Assembly: GCA_900110395.1 (NCBI GenBank)
Contig: FODP01000014.1
Span: 162,362 to 226,361 of the forward strand
DNA from: Rhodospirillales bacterium URHD0017
GTDB lineage: Bacteria; Pseudomonadota; Alphaproteobacteria; Reyranellales; Reyranellaceae
Reading direction: 5' to 3'
Length of the DNA stretch: 64,000 bases
Part shown: positions 1 through 8,932 of the stretch, piece by piece
Layout of the letters: every line of letters begins with the position of its first letter
Position numbering within the stretch: the first letter of the stretch is position 1
The notes under the pieces: model-generated
Database searches by the model: none
What the model saw: only the letters and a program-made list of their open reading frames with translations
What the model was told of the DNA's origin: nothing
Position numbers and translations under genes: made by a program

Positions 1-995
1 GCCAGGCGATCGTCATCCTGGCGCAGTGCCTCGCCGTGACGATCCCGCTGCTCGTTGCCGTCGCCTACATGACCTACGTCGACCGCAAGGTGTGGGCCTC
101 GATCCAGCTGCGCCGCGGACCCAACGTGGTCGGCCCGTTCGGCCTGCTGCAGCCGATGGCCGACGGCCTGAAGCTGTTGCTGAAGGAGACCATCGTCCCG
201 TCGAGCGCCAACGGCGTGCTGTTCATCATCGCTCCCATGATCGCCTTCATGACGGCGCTGGTCGCCTGGGCGGTCGTGCCGTTCGATGACGGCTGGGTGA
301 TCGCCGACATCAATGTCGGCATCCTCTACCTGTTCGCCATCTCGTCGCTCGGCGTCTATGGCATCATCATCGCGGGCTGGGCCTCGAATTCGAAGTACGC
401 CTTCCTCGGCGCGCTGCGCTCGGCCGCGCAGATGGTGTCCTACGAGGTCTCGATCGGTTTCGTGCTGATCACCGTGCTCCTTTGCGTCGGCTCGCTCAAC
501 CTCTCCAAGGTCGTGCTCGCCCAGTCCGGCTGGTTCTTCAACTGGTTCTGGCTGCCGCTGCTGCCGATGTTCGTGATCTTCTTCGTCTCGGCGCTGGCCG
601 AGACCAATCGCACGCCGTTCGACCTGCCGATGTCGGAAGCCGAGCTGGTGGCGGGCTTCCATACCGAATATTCGGCGATGACGTTCGGTCTGTTCTTCCT
701 CGGCGAATACGCCAACATGATCCTGTTGTCGGCGCTGGGCGCGGTGCTGTTCCTGGGCGGCTGGATGTCGCCCATCCCGTACGCGCCCTTCACCTGGGTC
801 CCCGGTATCGTCTGGTTCGCCTTCAAGATCGCGTTCCTGCTGTTCATCTTCAGCTGGACCAAGGGAACGCTGCCTCGCTACCGCTACGACCAGCTGATGC
901 GGCTGGGCTGGAAGGTCTTCCTGCCCGTGTCGCTGGGCTGGGTCGTCATCACCGCCGCCGTGCTGCAGTTCGGCGGCTGGGTTCCGAAGTTGTAG
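1..995 (+). CDS. nuoH: NADH-quinone oxidoreductase subunit H (5' end outside the window)
   Basis: Membrane-arm subunit of respiratory complex I that forms the quinone chamber where NADH electrons reduce ubiquinone. The reading frame is open from base 3, so the N-terminus lies upstream and about 330 residues are visible. Family hallmarks are seen: a YVDRKVWASIQLRRGPNVVG-type first cytoplasmic loop, the acidic loop ETNRTPFDLPMSEAE, and a hydrophobic C-terminus with several membrane spans. It ends in TAG and nuoI starts 12 bases later. The usual upstream neighbour would be nuoG. The GTG at base 36 could pass for a start but would remove a conserved part of the first helix, so I treat the gene as truncated by the window edge. 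Confidence 0.97.
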   Translation, partial: QAIVILAQCLAVTIPLLVAVAYMTYVDRKVWASIQLRRGPNVVGPFGLLQPMADGLKLLLKETIVPSSANGVLFIIAPMIAFMTALVAWAVVPFDDGWVIADINVGILYLFAISSLGVYGIIIAGWASNSKYAFLGALRSAAQMVSYEVSIGFVLITVLLCVGSLNLSKVVLAQSGWFFNWFWLPLLPMFVIFFVSALAETNRTPFDLPMSEAELVAGFHTEYSAMTFGLFFLGEYANMILLSALGAVLFLGGWMSPIPYAPFTWVPGIVWFAFKIAFLLFIFSWTKGTLPRYRYDQLMRLGWKVFLPVSLGWVVITAAVLQFGGWVPKL

Positions 996-1007
996 GGAGC
1001 AGCACAC

Positions 1008-1496
1008 ATGGCCTCTCTCGACCGCACCGCGCGTTCCTTCCTGCTCTCCGAGCTGGTCGGCGGCTTCCTGCTCACCTTGAAGTACATGTTCAAGCCCAAG
1101 GTGACGGTGAACTATCCCTACGAGAAGGGACCGCTCAGCCCGCGCTTCCGCGGCGAGCATGCGCTGCGCCGCTATCCCAACGGCGAGGAACGCTGCATCG
1201 CCTGCAAGCTCTGCGAGGCGATCTGCCCGGCCCAGGCCATCACCATCGAGGCCGAGCCGCGCGACGACGGCAGCCGGCGCACGACGCGCTACGACATCGA
1301 CATGACCAAGTGCATCTACTGCGGCTTCTGTCAGGAAGCCTGCCCGGTCGATGCCATTGTCGAGGGCCCCAACTTCGAGTTCTCGACCGAGACCCGCGAG
1401 GAGCTGATGTACAACAAGGACAAGCTGCTCGCGAACGGTGACCGCTGGGAGCCGATGCTCGCGGCCAACCTCCATGCCGACGCGCCCTATCGGTGA
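1008..1496 (+). CDS. nuoI: NADH-quinone oxidoreductase subunit I, 2x[4Fe-4S] ferredoxin-like
   Basis: Peripheral-arm subunit of complex I that carries clusters N6a and N6b and passes electrons towards N2 and quinone. The 162-residue protein has the two expected CxxCxxCxxxCP motifs: CIACKLCEAICP near residue 64 and CIYCGFCQEACPVDAI near residue 103. The N-terminal amphipathic segment (about residues 1-40) fits docking on NuoH. It lies 12 bases after nuoH, so the two are co-transcribed. Length and motifs are normal for alphaproteobacteria. Confidence 0.98.
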   Translation: MASLDRTARSFLLSELVGGFLLTLKYMFKPKVTVNYPYEKGPLSPRFRGEHALRRYPNGEERCIACKLCEAICPAQAITIEAEPRDDGSRRTTRYDIDMTKCIYCGFCQEACPVDAIVEGPNFEFSTETREELMYNKDKLLANGDRWEPMLAANLHADAPYR

Positions 1497-1518
1497 GCGA
1501 GACGGGTAGGGGGAGACA

Positions 1519-2133
1519 ATGATTCTTCAGGCTCTGGCCTTCTATGTGTTCGCCTTCGTGGTCATGGCGTCCGCCGCCATGGTCGTGGTGTCGCGCAATC
1601 CCGTCTATTCGGTGCTGTTCCTGATCCTGGCCTTCTTCAACGCCGCCGCGCTGTTCGTGCTGATCGGCGCTGAGTTCATCGCCATGATCCTGATCATCGT
1701 CTATGTCGGCGCCGTGGCCGTGCTGTTCCTGTTCGTGGTCATGATGCTCGACATCAACCTGACCGAGTTGCGCGAAGGCTTCCTGAAGTACCTGCCTGTC
1801 GGGGCGCTGATCGGCCTGGTGCTGCTGGCCGAGATCCTGCTGGGCCTGGGCGTGATCGGCAATACGCCCACGAGCCTGGGGGCGCTCGCCAAGGCGGGAC
1901 CGCAGGTGCTGGCGATCGACAACACCCGCGCCATCGGCCGCGTGCTCTACACCCAGTACTTCTACCTGTTCCAGGTCGCGGGCCTGGTCCTGCTGGTCGC
2001 CATGATCGGCGCCATCGTGCTGACCTTGCGCACCCGTCCGGGCGTGCGCCGACAGAGGATCAGCGAGCAGCTCTACCGGCCCAAAGGCGACGCCGTCACG
2101 GTGGTCAAGGTACCGACCCGGGGAGGCGTGTGA
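1519..2133 (+). CDS. nuoJ: NADH-quinone oxidoreductase subunit J
   Basis: Complex I membrane subunit lying between NuoH and the antiporter-like subunits. The protein has 204 residues with five predicted membrane helices and the family segment ALFVLIGAEFIAMILIIVYV around residues 48-67. A strong purine-rich ribosome site (GGGGGAGAC) precedes the ATG. The C-terminal tail is hydrophilic and basic (RTRPGVRRQ). Its TGA stop shares a base with the nuoK start, indicating translational coupling. Confidence 0.97.
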   Translation: MILQALAFYVFAFVVMASAAMVVVSRNPVYSVLFLILAFFNAAALFVLIGAEFIAMILIIVYVGAVAVLFLFVVMMLDINLTELREGFLKYLPVGALIGLVLLAEILLGLGVIGNTPTSLGALAKAGPQVLAIDNTRAIGRVLYTQYFYLFQVAGLVLLVAMIGAIVLTLRTRPGVRRQRISEQLYRPKGDAVTVVKVPTRGGV

Positions 2134-2441
2134 TGGTGATCGGGCTCGGCCACTACCTGTTCGTTGCCGCGGTGCTCTTCACGCTCGGCATCCTCGGCAT
2201 CTTCCTGAACCGCAAGAACGTCATCGTCATCCTGATGTGCGTCGAGCTGATGCTGCTGGCGGTCAACATCAACCTCGTCGCCTTCTCGGTCTTCCAGGGC
2301 AACGTCGTGGGCCAGGTCTTCGCCATGCTGGTGCTGACCGTGGCCGCCGCGGAGGCCGCGATCGGTCTTGCCATCCTCGTGGTCTACTTCCGCATCCGCG
2401 GGACCATCGAGGTCGAAGACATCAACGCGATGAAGGGCTGA
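2133..2441 (+). CDS. nuoK: NADH-quinone oxidoreductase subunit K
   Basis: Small antiporter-like complex I subunit (MrpC/MnhC-like). I chose the ATG at 2133, which overlaps the nuoJ stop as TGATG and gives 102 residues. A GTG three bases upstream is an equally open alternative that adds one residue. Three hydrophobic helices are visible. The conserved glutamates sit within CVELMLLAVNIN (helix 2) and AAAEAAIGLAILV (helix 3). The order J-K-L is canonical. Confidence 0.97.
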   Translation: MVIGLGHYLFVAAVLFTLGILGIFLNRKNVIVILMCVELMLLAVNINLVAFSVFQGNVVGQVFAMLVLTVAAAEAAIGLAILVVYFRIRGTIEVEDINAMKG

Positions 2442-2454
2442 GGGCGGACGCACC

Positions 2455-4425
2455 ATGGATCTCGCCATCAAGCTCATCGTCCTGCTGCCGCTGCTGGCCG
2501 CCGCCATCGCCGGTTTGTTCTGCCGCGTCATTGGTGATCGTCCGGCGCAGATCGTCACTTGCGCCGCCCTGCTGATCGCCGCGGCGCTCTCGATCTTCGT
2601 CTTCGTCAAGATCGGCTTCGGCCCGGAGAACGCCAAGCTGGTCGTGGTGAAACTCTTCACCTGGATCGATTCCGGCACGCTCGACATCGTCTGGTCGCTG
2701 CGCGTCGACACGTTGACGGCCGTGATGCTGATCGTCGTCACCGGCGTGTCGTCGATGGTCCACGTTTATTCGATCGGCTACATGGCGGAGGATCCGAGCA
2801 TCCCCCGCTTCATGTCGTACCTGAGCCTGTTCACCTTCTTCATGCTGATGCTGGTGACGTCGGACAATCTGGTGCAGCTGTTCTTCGGCTGGGAAGGCGT
2901 GGGTCTCGCATCCTACCTGCTGATCGGCTTCTGGTACGACAAGCCCTCGGCCAACGCTGCCGCCATAAAAGCCTTCATCGTCAACCGCATCGGCGACTTC
3001 GGGTTTGCCCTCGGCATCTTCGCCATCTGGATGCTGTCGGGCTCGGTGAACTTCGCCGAAATCTTCGCCAAGGCGCCTGAGATGGCGGCGATGCGCATCA
3101 ACTTCCTCGGCATGGATCTGCCGGCGCTGGAGACGGCCTGCCTGCTGCTGTTCGTCGGCGCCATGGGCAAGTCGGCTCAGCTCGGCCTGCACACCTGGCT
3201 GCCCGATGCCATGGAAGGCCCGACGCCGGTCTCGGCGCTGATCCATGCCGCCACCATGGTGACGGCCGGCGTCTTCATGGTCTGCCGTCTGTCGCCGCTG
3301 TTTGAGCTGGCGCCGATCGCCTCGATGGTCGTGACCCTGATTGGCGCGGCAACGGCGTTCTTCGCCGCCACGATCGGTCTCACCCAGTTCGACATCAAGC
3401 GGGTGGTCGCCTATTCGACCTGCAGCCAGCTCGGCTACATGTTCTTCGCCGCCGGCGTCGGCTCCTATTCGGCGGCGATGTTCCACCTGACGACCCACGC
3501 CTTCTTCAAGGCGCTGCTGTTCCTGGGCTCGGGCTCGGTGATCATGGCCCTGCATCACGAGCAGGACATGCGCAAGATGGGCGGCGTCAAGGAGAAGGTG
3601 CCGCAGACCTTCTACCTCATGTGGGTCGGCACCCTTGCCTTGTCAGGCATCGGCGTGCCGTTCCTGCTGGGCCACGGCATCGGCTTCGCCGGCTTCTATT
3701 CCAAGGACATCATGATCGAGTCGGCCTACGGCGTGCACACCACGGTGGGCCTGATCGCCTTCTGGCTGGGCACGATCGCGGCCGGCCTGACGGCCTTCTA
3801 CTCGACCCGCCTGATGTTCATGACCTTCTACGGCAAGTATCGCGGCGACCATCACACCTGGGACCACGCTCACGAATCGCCCGCCGTCGTGCTGATCCCG
3901 CTCTACGTGCTGGGTGCCGGTGCGGCCCTGTCGGGCTTCATCGCCTACGACTGGTTCGTCGGCCACGACTGGCAGCATTTCTGGGGCACGTCGATCGCCA
4001 CGAAGTTGACCGGGGAAGTGCTGCATCACGCGCACGAAGTGCCGCTGTGGGTGACGCTGGCGCCGCTGGTCTTCGCCCTTTCGGGCATTGCGCTCAGCTA
4101 CATGTACTACATCGCCATGCCCTGGCTGCCTGATGCCACGGTCAGGACTTTCTCGGGCCTGTACGCGCTCTTCTACAACAAGTGGTACTTCGACGAGATT
4201 TACGACGCGATCATCGTCCGGCCGGCGCTCAGGATCGGCCGCTTCTTCTGGAAGAAGGGCGATGGCGCCACCATCGACGGGCTCGGCGCCGACAACATCG
4301 CGGCGCGCGCGCAGGACATGGCAGGCGTGCTGATGCGCTTCCAGTCCGGCTACCTCTACCACTATGCCTTCGTCATGCTGGTCGGCGTCGCCGCCCTCGT
4401 CACCTACTTCATGTTCGTGAGGTAG
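2455..4425 (+). CDS. nuoL: NADH-quinone oxidoreductase subunit L
   Basis: Distal proton-pumping antiporter-like subunit of complex I, 656 residues, which is normal. Visible family blocks include FFGWEGVGLASYLLIGFWY (about residue 143), GKSAQLGLHTWLPDAMEGPT (about residue 240) with the channel lysine and histidine, and STCSQLGYMFFAAG. The long amphipathic lateral helix region with its terminal anchor is present after residue 500. It is 13 bases downstream of nuoK and one to four bases upstream of nuoM. Confidence 0.98.
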   Translation: MDLAIKLIVLLPLLAAAIAGLFCRVIGDRPAQIVTCAALLIAAALSIFVFVKIGFGPENAKLVVVKLFTWIDSGTLDIVWSLRVDTLTAVMLIVVTGVSSMVHVYSIGYMAEDPSIPRFMSYLSLFTFFMLMLVTSDNLVQLFFGWEGVGLASYLLIGFWYDKPSANAAAIKAFIVNRIGDFGFALGIFAIWMLSGSVNFAEIFAKAPEMAAMRINFLGMDLPALETACLLLFVGAMGKSAQLGLHTWLPDAMEGPTPVSALIHAATMVTAGVFMVCRLSPLFELAPIASMVVTLIGAATAFFAATIGLTQFDIKRVVAYSTCSQLGYMFFAAGVGSYSAAMFHLTTHAFFKALLFLGSGSVIMALHHEQDMRKMGGVKEKVPQTFYLMWVGTLALSGIGVPFLLGHGIGFAGFYSKDIMIESAYGVHTTVGLIAFWLGTIAAGLTAFYSTRLMFMTFYGKYRGDHHTWDHAHESPAVVLIPLYVLGAGAALSGFIAYDWFVGHDWQHFWGTSIATKLTGEVLHHAHEVPLWVTLAPLVFALSGIALSYMYYIAMPWLPDATVRTFSGLYALFYNKWYFDEIYDAIIVRPALRIGRFFWKKGDGATIDGLGADNIAARAQDMAGVLMRFQSGYLYHYAFVMLVGVAALVTYFMFVR

Positions 4426-4429
4426 GGTG

Positions 4430-5941
4430 ATGACGAGCTGGCCTATCCTTTCGCTGATCACCTTCCTGCCGCTGGTCGGGGCCTTGTTCTGCCTGATCGT
4501 CAACGGCCCGAAGGAGGCGGTCGAGCGCAACTGCCGCAGCGTCGCCCTGGTCACCTCGATCGTGACCTTCCTGATCTCGCTGCTGCTGTGGGCGCGCTTC
4601 GACGCCACCAAGGCGGGCTTCCAGTTCGAGGAGAAGATGGACTGGGTGCCGGCGCTCGGCATCGGCTACCACATGGGCATCGACGGCATCTCGCTGTTCT
4701 TCGTCCTGCTGTCGACCCTGCTGACGCCGATCTGCATCCTGGCGAGCTGGCAATCGGTCCATGTGCGCGTCAAGGAGTACATGATCGCCTTCCTGGTCCT
4801 CGAGACTTTCATGGTCGGCATGTTCTGCGCCCTCGACCTCGCGCTGTTCTATGTCTTCTTCGAGGGCGTGCTCATTCCGATGTTCCTCATCATCGGCGTG
4901 TGGGGGGGGCCGCGGCGCGTCTATGCCGCCTTCAAGTTCTTCCTCTACACGCTGCTCGGCTCCGTCCTGATGCTGCTGGCGATCATCGCCATCTACTGGC
5001 AGCTCGGCACCAGCGACCTCGTGGTGGCGATGGAACGCCTGCAGCTGCCGTTCCAGTGGCAGTGCTACTTGTGGCTCGCCTTCTTCGCCTCGTTCGCGGT
5101 CAAGGTGCCGATGTGGCCGGTCCATACCTGGCTGCCCGACGCCCACGTCGAGGCGCCGACGGCGGGCTCGGTGATCCTGGCCGGCGTGCTGCTGAAGATG
5201 GGCGGCTACGGCTTCCTCCGGCTCTCCATTCCGCTGCTGCCGGAGGCGACGCAGTACTTCGCGCCGCTGATCTTCGGCCTTTCCATCGTCGCCGTGATCT
5301 ACACCTCGCTGGTGGCGCTGGTGCAGGAGGACATGAAGAAACTGATCGCCTATTCGTCGGTCGCCCACATGGGCTTCGTGACGATCGGCGCCTTCATCCT
5401 CAACATCCAGGGCGTCCAGGGCTCGCTGTTTCAGATGCTGAGCCACGGCATCGTCTCGGCCGCACTCTTCCTTTGCGTCGGCGTGGTCTACGACCGCATG
5501 CACACCCGCGAGATCGCGGCCTATGGCGGCCTGGTCCATCGCATGCCGCGCTATGCCTTCACTTTCATGGTGTTCACGCTGGCGAGCGTCGGTCTGCCCG
5601 GCCTGTCGGGCTTCGTCGGCGAATTCCTGGTCCTGGTCGGCGCCTTCAAGGCCAACACCTGGGTGGCGACCCTGGCGGCGACCGGCCTGATCCTGGGGGC
5701 GGCCTATGCGCTCTGGCTCTACCGCAAGATCATCTTCGGCGAACTCACCAAGGAGTCGCTGAAGGGAATCCTGGACATGAACCGCCGCGAGATCGCGGTA
5801 TTCCTGCCGCTCCTGCTGCTCAGCCTGTGGATGGGCGTCTATCCGGCCTCCTTCCTCGATCCCATGGCAGCCTCGGTCGACAAGCTGGTCGGCGACTATC
5901 AGGCAGCCATCAAGCTCGCCCGCACGGCGGCGTTGCCGTGA
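4430..5941 (+). CDS. nuoM: NADH-quinone oxidoreductase subunit M
   Basis: Antiporter-like proton-pumping subunit of complex I, about 503 residues. The motif FFEGVLIPMFLIIGVWGGP carries the essential channel glutamate (about residue 144), and KVPMWPVHTWLPDAHVEAPT carries the conserved lysine (about residue 225). I start at the ATG at 4430; a GTG directly upstream at 4427 is in frame and would add one residue. It is separated from nuoL by only a few bases, so it is in the same operon. Confidence 0.98.
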   Translation: MTSWPILSLITFLPLVGALFCLIVNGPKEAVERNCRSVALVTSIVTFLISLLLWARFDATKAGFQFEEKMDWVPALGIGYHMGIDGISLFFVLLSTLLTPICILASWQSVHVRVKEYMIAFLVLETFMVGMFCALDLALFYVFFEGVLIPMFLIIGVWGGPRRVYAAFKFFLYTLLGSVLMLLAIIAIYWQLGTSDLVVAMERLQLPFQWQCYLWLAFFASFAVKVPMWPVHTWLPDAHVEAPTAGSVILAGVLLKMGGYGFLRLSIPLLPEATQYFAPLIFGLSIVAVIYTSLVALVQEDMKKLIAYSSVAHMGFVTIGAFILNIQGVQGSLFQMLSHGIVSAALFLCVGVVYDRMHTREIAAYGGLVHRMPRYAFTFMVFTLASVGLPGLSGFVGEFLVLVGAFKANTWVATLAATGLILGAAYALWLYRKIIFGELTKESLKGILDMNRREIAVFLPLLLLSLWMGVYPASFLDPMAASVDKLVGDYQAAIKLARTAALP

Positions 5942-5957
5942 CCCGGGAGTGACGAAC

Positions 5958-7400
5958 ATGGTTATCGGTCTCGAATCCTGGACCCTGGCCCGGCCCGAGC
6001 TCTTCCTCGCCGCCGTTACCGCCTTGCTGCTGATCTACGGCGTGGTGCGTGGGGAGGCGGCGACCGTCTTCGTGTCGGTCGCGACGTCGCTGGCGCTCTT
6101 GGTCACCGCCGTCCTGCTGTTCGTGCCCTATCGCGAGGGCACCGCCTTCGCCTCGCTGTTCATCGTCGATCGCCTGACCACGACCATGAAGGCGCTGGTT
6201 CTGGTGGGTGCCGCCATCACCGTCCTGATGTCGAGGGCGTACTTCGAGCACGCCAAGGCCTGGCGCTTCGAATATCCGCTGCTGGTGGCGCTGGCCACGC
6301 TCGGCATGATGCTGATGATCTCGGCCAACGACCTGATGGCGCTCTATGTCGGCCTCGAGCTGCAGTCGCTGGCGCTCTATGTCGTCGCCGCCTTCCAGAG
6401 GGACAGCGTGCGCTCGACGGAAGCGGGCGTGAAATACTTCGTCCTGGGCTCCGTCGCCTCGGGCATGCTGCTGTTCGGTGCCTCGCTGATCTACGGCTTC
6501 TGCGGCGGCACCGCCTTCGTCGAGATCTCCAAGGCCCTGATCGACGGCAGGAGCGGCGAGATCGGCACCGTGATCGGCCTGGTCTTCGTCGTCGCCGGCC
6601 TCGCCTTCAAGGTCTCGGCCGTGCCCTTCCACATGTGGACGCCCGACGTCTACGAGGGCGCACCGACGCCGGTGACGGCGCTGTTCGCCGTCGCCCCCAA
6701 GATCGCGGCCATGTCGCTGTTGGTCTCGGTCCTGATGGGCCCGTTCAAGCCCTTGTTCGCGCAGTGGCAGCAGATCATCGTCGTGGCCTCGGTCCTGTCG
6801 ATGGCCCTCGGCGCCTTTGCCGCACTGCGCCAGCAGAACATCAAGCGCCTGATGGCCTATTCCTCGATCGGCAATGTCGGCTACATCCTGCTCGGCCTGG
6901 CCGCGGGGAGCGAGAAGGGCATCCAGGCGGTGGTCTTCTACCTCGCCATCTACCTGGTCATGACCTTGGGCGTGTTCGCCACCATCCTGCTGATGAAGCG
7001 CCGTGACATCATGGTCGAGGGCGTGAACGACCTGGCCGGTCTGGGGCGGACCCATCCGATGATGGCCTTCGCGCTCCTGCTGTTCATGTTCTCGCTGGCC
7101 GGCATCCCGCCGCTCGCGGGCTTCTGGGGCAAGCTCTACATCTTCATCGCCGCCGTCGAGGCCAGGCTCTACGTGCCCGCCGTGCTGGGCGTGCTCGCCT
7201 CCGTCGTCGCGTCCTACTACTACCTGCGCATCGTCAAGGTGATGTACTTCGACGAGCCGACCGAGGCGCTCGACCAGCCGGTCTTCGGCGTCAACCGCGT
7301 CGTGGCCTTCGCCGCCGCCATCCTCGTGGCGGTCTTCTCGCTGGCCCCGCAGCCGCTCAGCGTCGTCGCCACCGCCGCCGCCAAGGGCCTCTTCCCGTGA
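5958..7400 (+). CDS. nuoN: NADH-quinone oxidoreductase subunit N
   Basis: Third antiporter-like subunit of complex I, about 480 residues. Hallmarks are GLELQSLALYVVAAF with the channel glutamate, KVSAVPFHMWTPDVYEGAPT, and AYSSIGNVGYILLGL. The ATG at 5958 sits eight bases after a GGGAG ribosome site; an in-frame GTG at 5949 overlaps that site and is less likely. The TGA overlaps the birA GTG start by four bases, so complex I and the downstream cofactor genes are probably one transcript. Confidence 0.97.
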   Translation: MVIGLESWTLARPELFLAAVTALLLIYGVVRGEAATVFVSVATSLALLVTAVLLFVPYREGTAFASLFIVDRLTTTMKALVLVGAAITVLMSRAYFEHAKAWRFEYPLLVALATLGMMLMISANDLMALYVGLELQSLALYVVAAFQRDSVRSTEAGVKYFVLGSVASGMLLFGASLIYGFCGGTAFVEISKALIDGRSGEIGTVIGLVFVVAGLAFKVSAVPFHMWTPDVYEGAPTPVTALFAVAPKIAAMSLLVSVLMGPFKPLFAQWQQIIVVASVLSMALGAFAALRQQNIKRLMAYSSIGNVGYILLGLAAGSEKGIQAVVFYLAIYLVMTLGVFATILLMKRRDIMVEGVNDLAGLGRTHPMMAFALLLFMFSLAGIPPLAGFWGKLYIFIAAVEARLYVPAVLGVLASVVASYYYLRIVKVMYFDEPTEALDQPVFGVNRVVAFAAAILVAVFSLAPQPLSVVATAAAKGLFP

Positions 7401-8143
7401 GTTCCACACCCGTCCTGCCGGACGGGTGGCGGCTGGTCGCGCTTGAAAGCGTCGGCAGCACCAACGACGAGGCCGCACGCCTGGCCGACGCCGGCGCTCC
7501 CGAAGGCACCGTCGTGTGGGCGCGCGAGCAGACCGGGGGCAGGGGCCGCCGTGGCCGCGCTTGGGCCTCGCCCGTGGGCAACCTCTACACCTCGACCATC
7601 CTGCGTCCCGATTGCCCGGCGGCCCGCGCTGCCGAGCTGGGCTTCGTCTCGGCCCTGGCCGTGGCCGACATCGTGCCAACCGACCGGGCGGTTCGCGTGA
7701 AATGGCCCAACGACGTGCTGGTCGACGGCGGCAAGATCGCCGGCATCCTGCTCGAAAGCGCAATAGGCCAAGCCGGCGCCCAGACCGGCGTGGTACAGCA
7801 CGTCATCGCCGGCATCGGCATCAATGTCGGCTTTGCCCCCCGGCTGCCCGAGATGCGCTATCCCGGTGCGGCGCTGGGCGGCTCCGTCGAGGCAGCCCTC
7901 GAGGCGTTCACGGCGGCATTCGCTCAGCGCCTGGCCGAATGGCGGCGCGACGGCTTCGAAGCGGTGCGCGCGCTTTGGCTGGCCAAGGCCGGCCCGCTCG
8001 GCACCGAGGTGGACGTGAAGCTGGGCGACGAGCTGGTGCGCGGCCGTTTCGGCGGCGTCGACCACGAAGGTGCCCTGCTGCTGGAAACCGCTTCCGGCCC
8101 GCGCCGGATCGTGTCGGGTGAGCTGCTGGGCCGCGCGGCCTGA
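7397..8143 (+). CDS. birA: Biotin--[acetyl-CoA carboxylase] ligase, catalytic type without repressor domain
   Basis: Activates biotin with ATP and attaches it to the carrier lysine of biotin-dependent carboxylases. The 248-residue protein begins directly with the catalytic domain: ESVGSTND at residues 17-24, the biotinyl-AMP loop GGRGRRGRAW at 47-56, KWPNDVL at 102-108 and GKIAGILLE at 112-120, followed by a small SH3-like C-terminus. It has no N-terminal winged helix, so it is a class I ligase and not the bifunctional repressor of E. coli. It starts with GTG overlapping the nuoN stop. The position between nuoN and coaX is common in alphaproteobacteria. Confidence 0.95.
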   Translation: MSSTPVLPDGWRLVALESVGSTNDEAARLADAGAPEGTVVWAREQTGGRGRRGRAWASPVGNLYTSTILRPDCPAARAAELGFVSALAVADIVPTDRAVRVKWPNDVLVDGGKIAGILLESAIGQAGAQTGVVQHVIAGIGINVGFAPRLPEMRYPGAALGGSVEAALEAFTAAFAQRLAEWRRDGFEAVRALWLAKAGPLGTEVDVKLGDELVRGRFGGVDHEGALLLETASGPRRIVSGELLGRAA

Positions 8144-8161
8144 GTTGAGTAGGAGGACGGC

Positions 8162-8932
8162 ATGCTGCTTGCCATCAACTGCAACAACACGAACATCAAG
8201 TTCGGCGTCGTCGACGGCGACCGCATCGTCGGCGAATGGCGCCAGCACACCTCGGCCATGCGCACCGCCGACGAGCACGCGGTCTGGCTGATAGAGCTGA
8301 TGCGCATGGAGGGCATCGATCCCAAGTCGGTGACCGACGCCATCATCGGCAGTGTCGTGCCGCAGGCCAATTTCAACCTCCGTCGCCTCTGCACGCGCTA
8401 CTTCAACATCGAGCCGCTGTTCATTGGCGAGCCCAACGTCGTCCACGGCATCAAGGTCAAGGGCGTGGGCGCGGGCGCCGACCGGATCTGCAATACGGTC
8501 GGCGCCAGCCTGATGTTCCCCAGGACGCCGGTCGTGGTGGTCGACTTCGGCACCGCCACCAACTTCGACGTCGTCGACGAGGAGGGCAGCTATTGCGGCG
8601 GCGCCATCGCACCCGGGCCCAACCTCAGCATCGAGGCCCTGGTCGCAGCCGCAGCGCTGTTGCCGCGCATTGTGGTCGAGAAGCCGGAGAAGGTGATCGG
8701 CACGACGACTGTTGCCTGCATGCATACCGGCGTGTTCTGGGGCTACGTCGGCCTGATCGAGGGCATCGTCACGCGCATCAAGGCCGAGTTCGGAAAGCCC
8801 ATGAAGGTGGTCTCGACCGGCGGCCTCGCCCCGGTGTTCGACGGCTATATCTCGGTGATCGATCAGGTGGCGACCGACATCACCGCGCGCGGGCTGATCG
8901 AGATCTGGAAGCGCAGCAAGAAGGCGGCATGA
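8162..8932 (+). CDS. coaX: Type III pantothenate kinase
   Basis: First step of coenzyme A synthesis: phosphorylates pantothenate. The 256-residue length is standard for CoaX. Seen motifs are the phosphate-binding segment INCNNTN at residues 5-11, GADRICN at 105-111 and DFGTATNFDVVD at 128-139. In the first motif the usual catalytic aspartate (D-x-G-N-T pattern) reads asparagine at residue 6 and the glycine reads asparagine at residue 8. The remaining ATP and pantothenate motifs look intact, so I still call it CoaX. A good AGGAGG site precedes the ATG. Its TGA overlaps the rnj ATG (ATGA). Confidence 0.9.
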   Translation: MLLAINCNNTNIKFGVVDGDRIVGEWRQHTSAMRTADEHAVWLIELMRMEGIDPKSVTDAIIGSVVPQANFNLRRLCTRYFNIEPLFIGEPNVVHGIKVKGVGAGADRICNTVGASLMFPRTPVVVVDFGTATNFDVVDEEGSYCGGAIAPGPNLSIEALVAAAALLPRIVVEKPEKVIGTTTVACMHTGVFWGYVGLIEGIVTRIKAEFGKPMKVVSTGGLAPVFDGYISVIDQVATDITARGLIEIWKRSKKAA

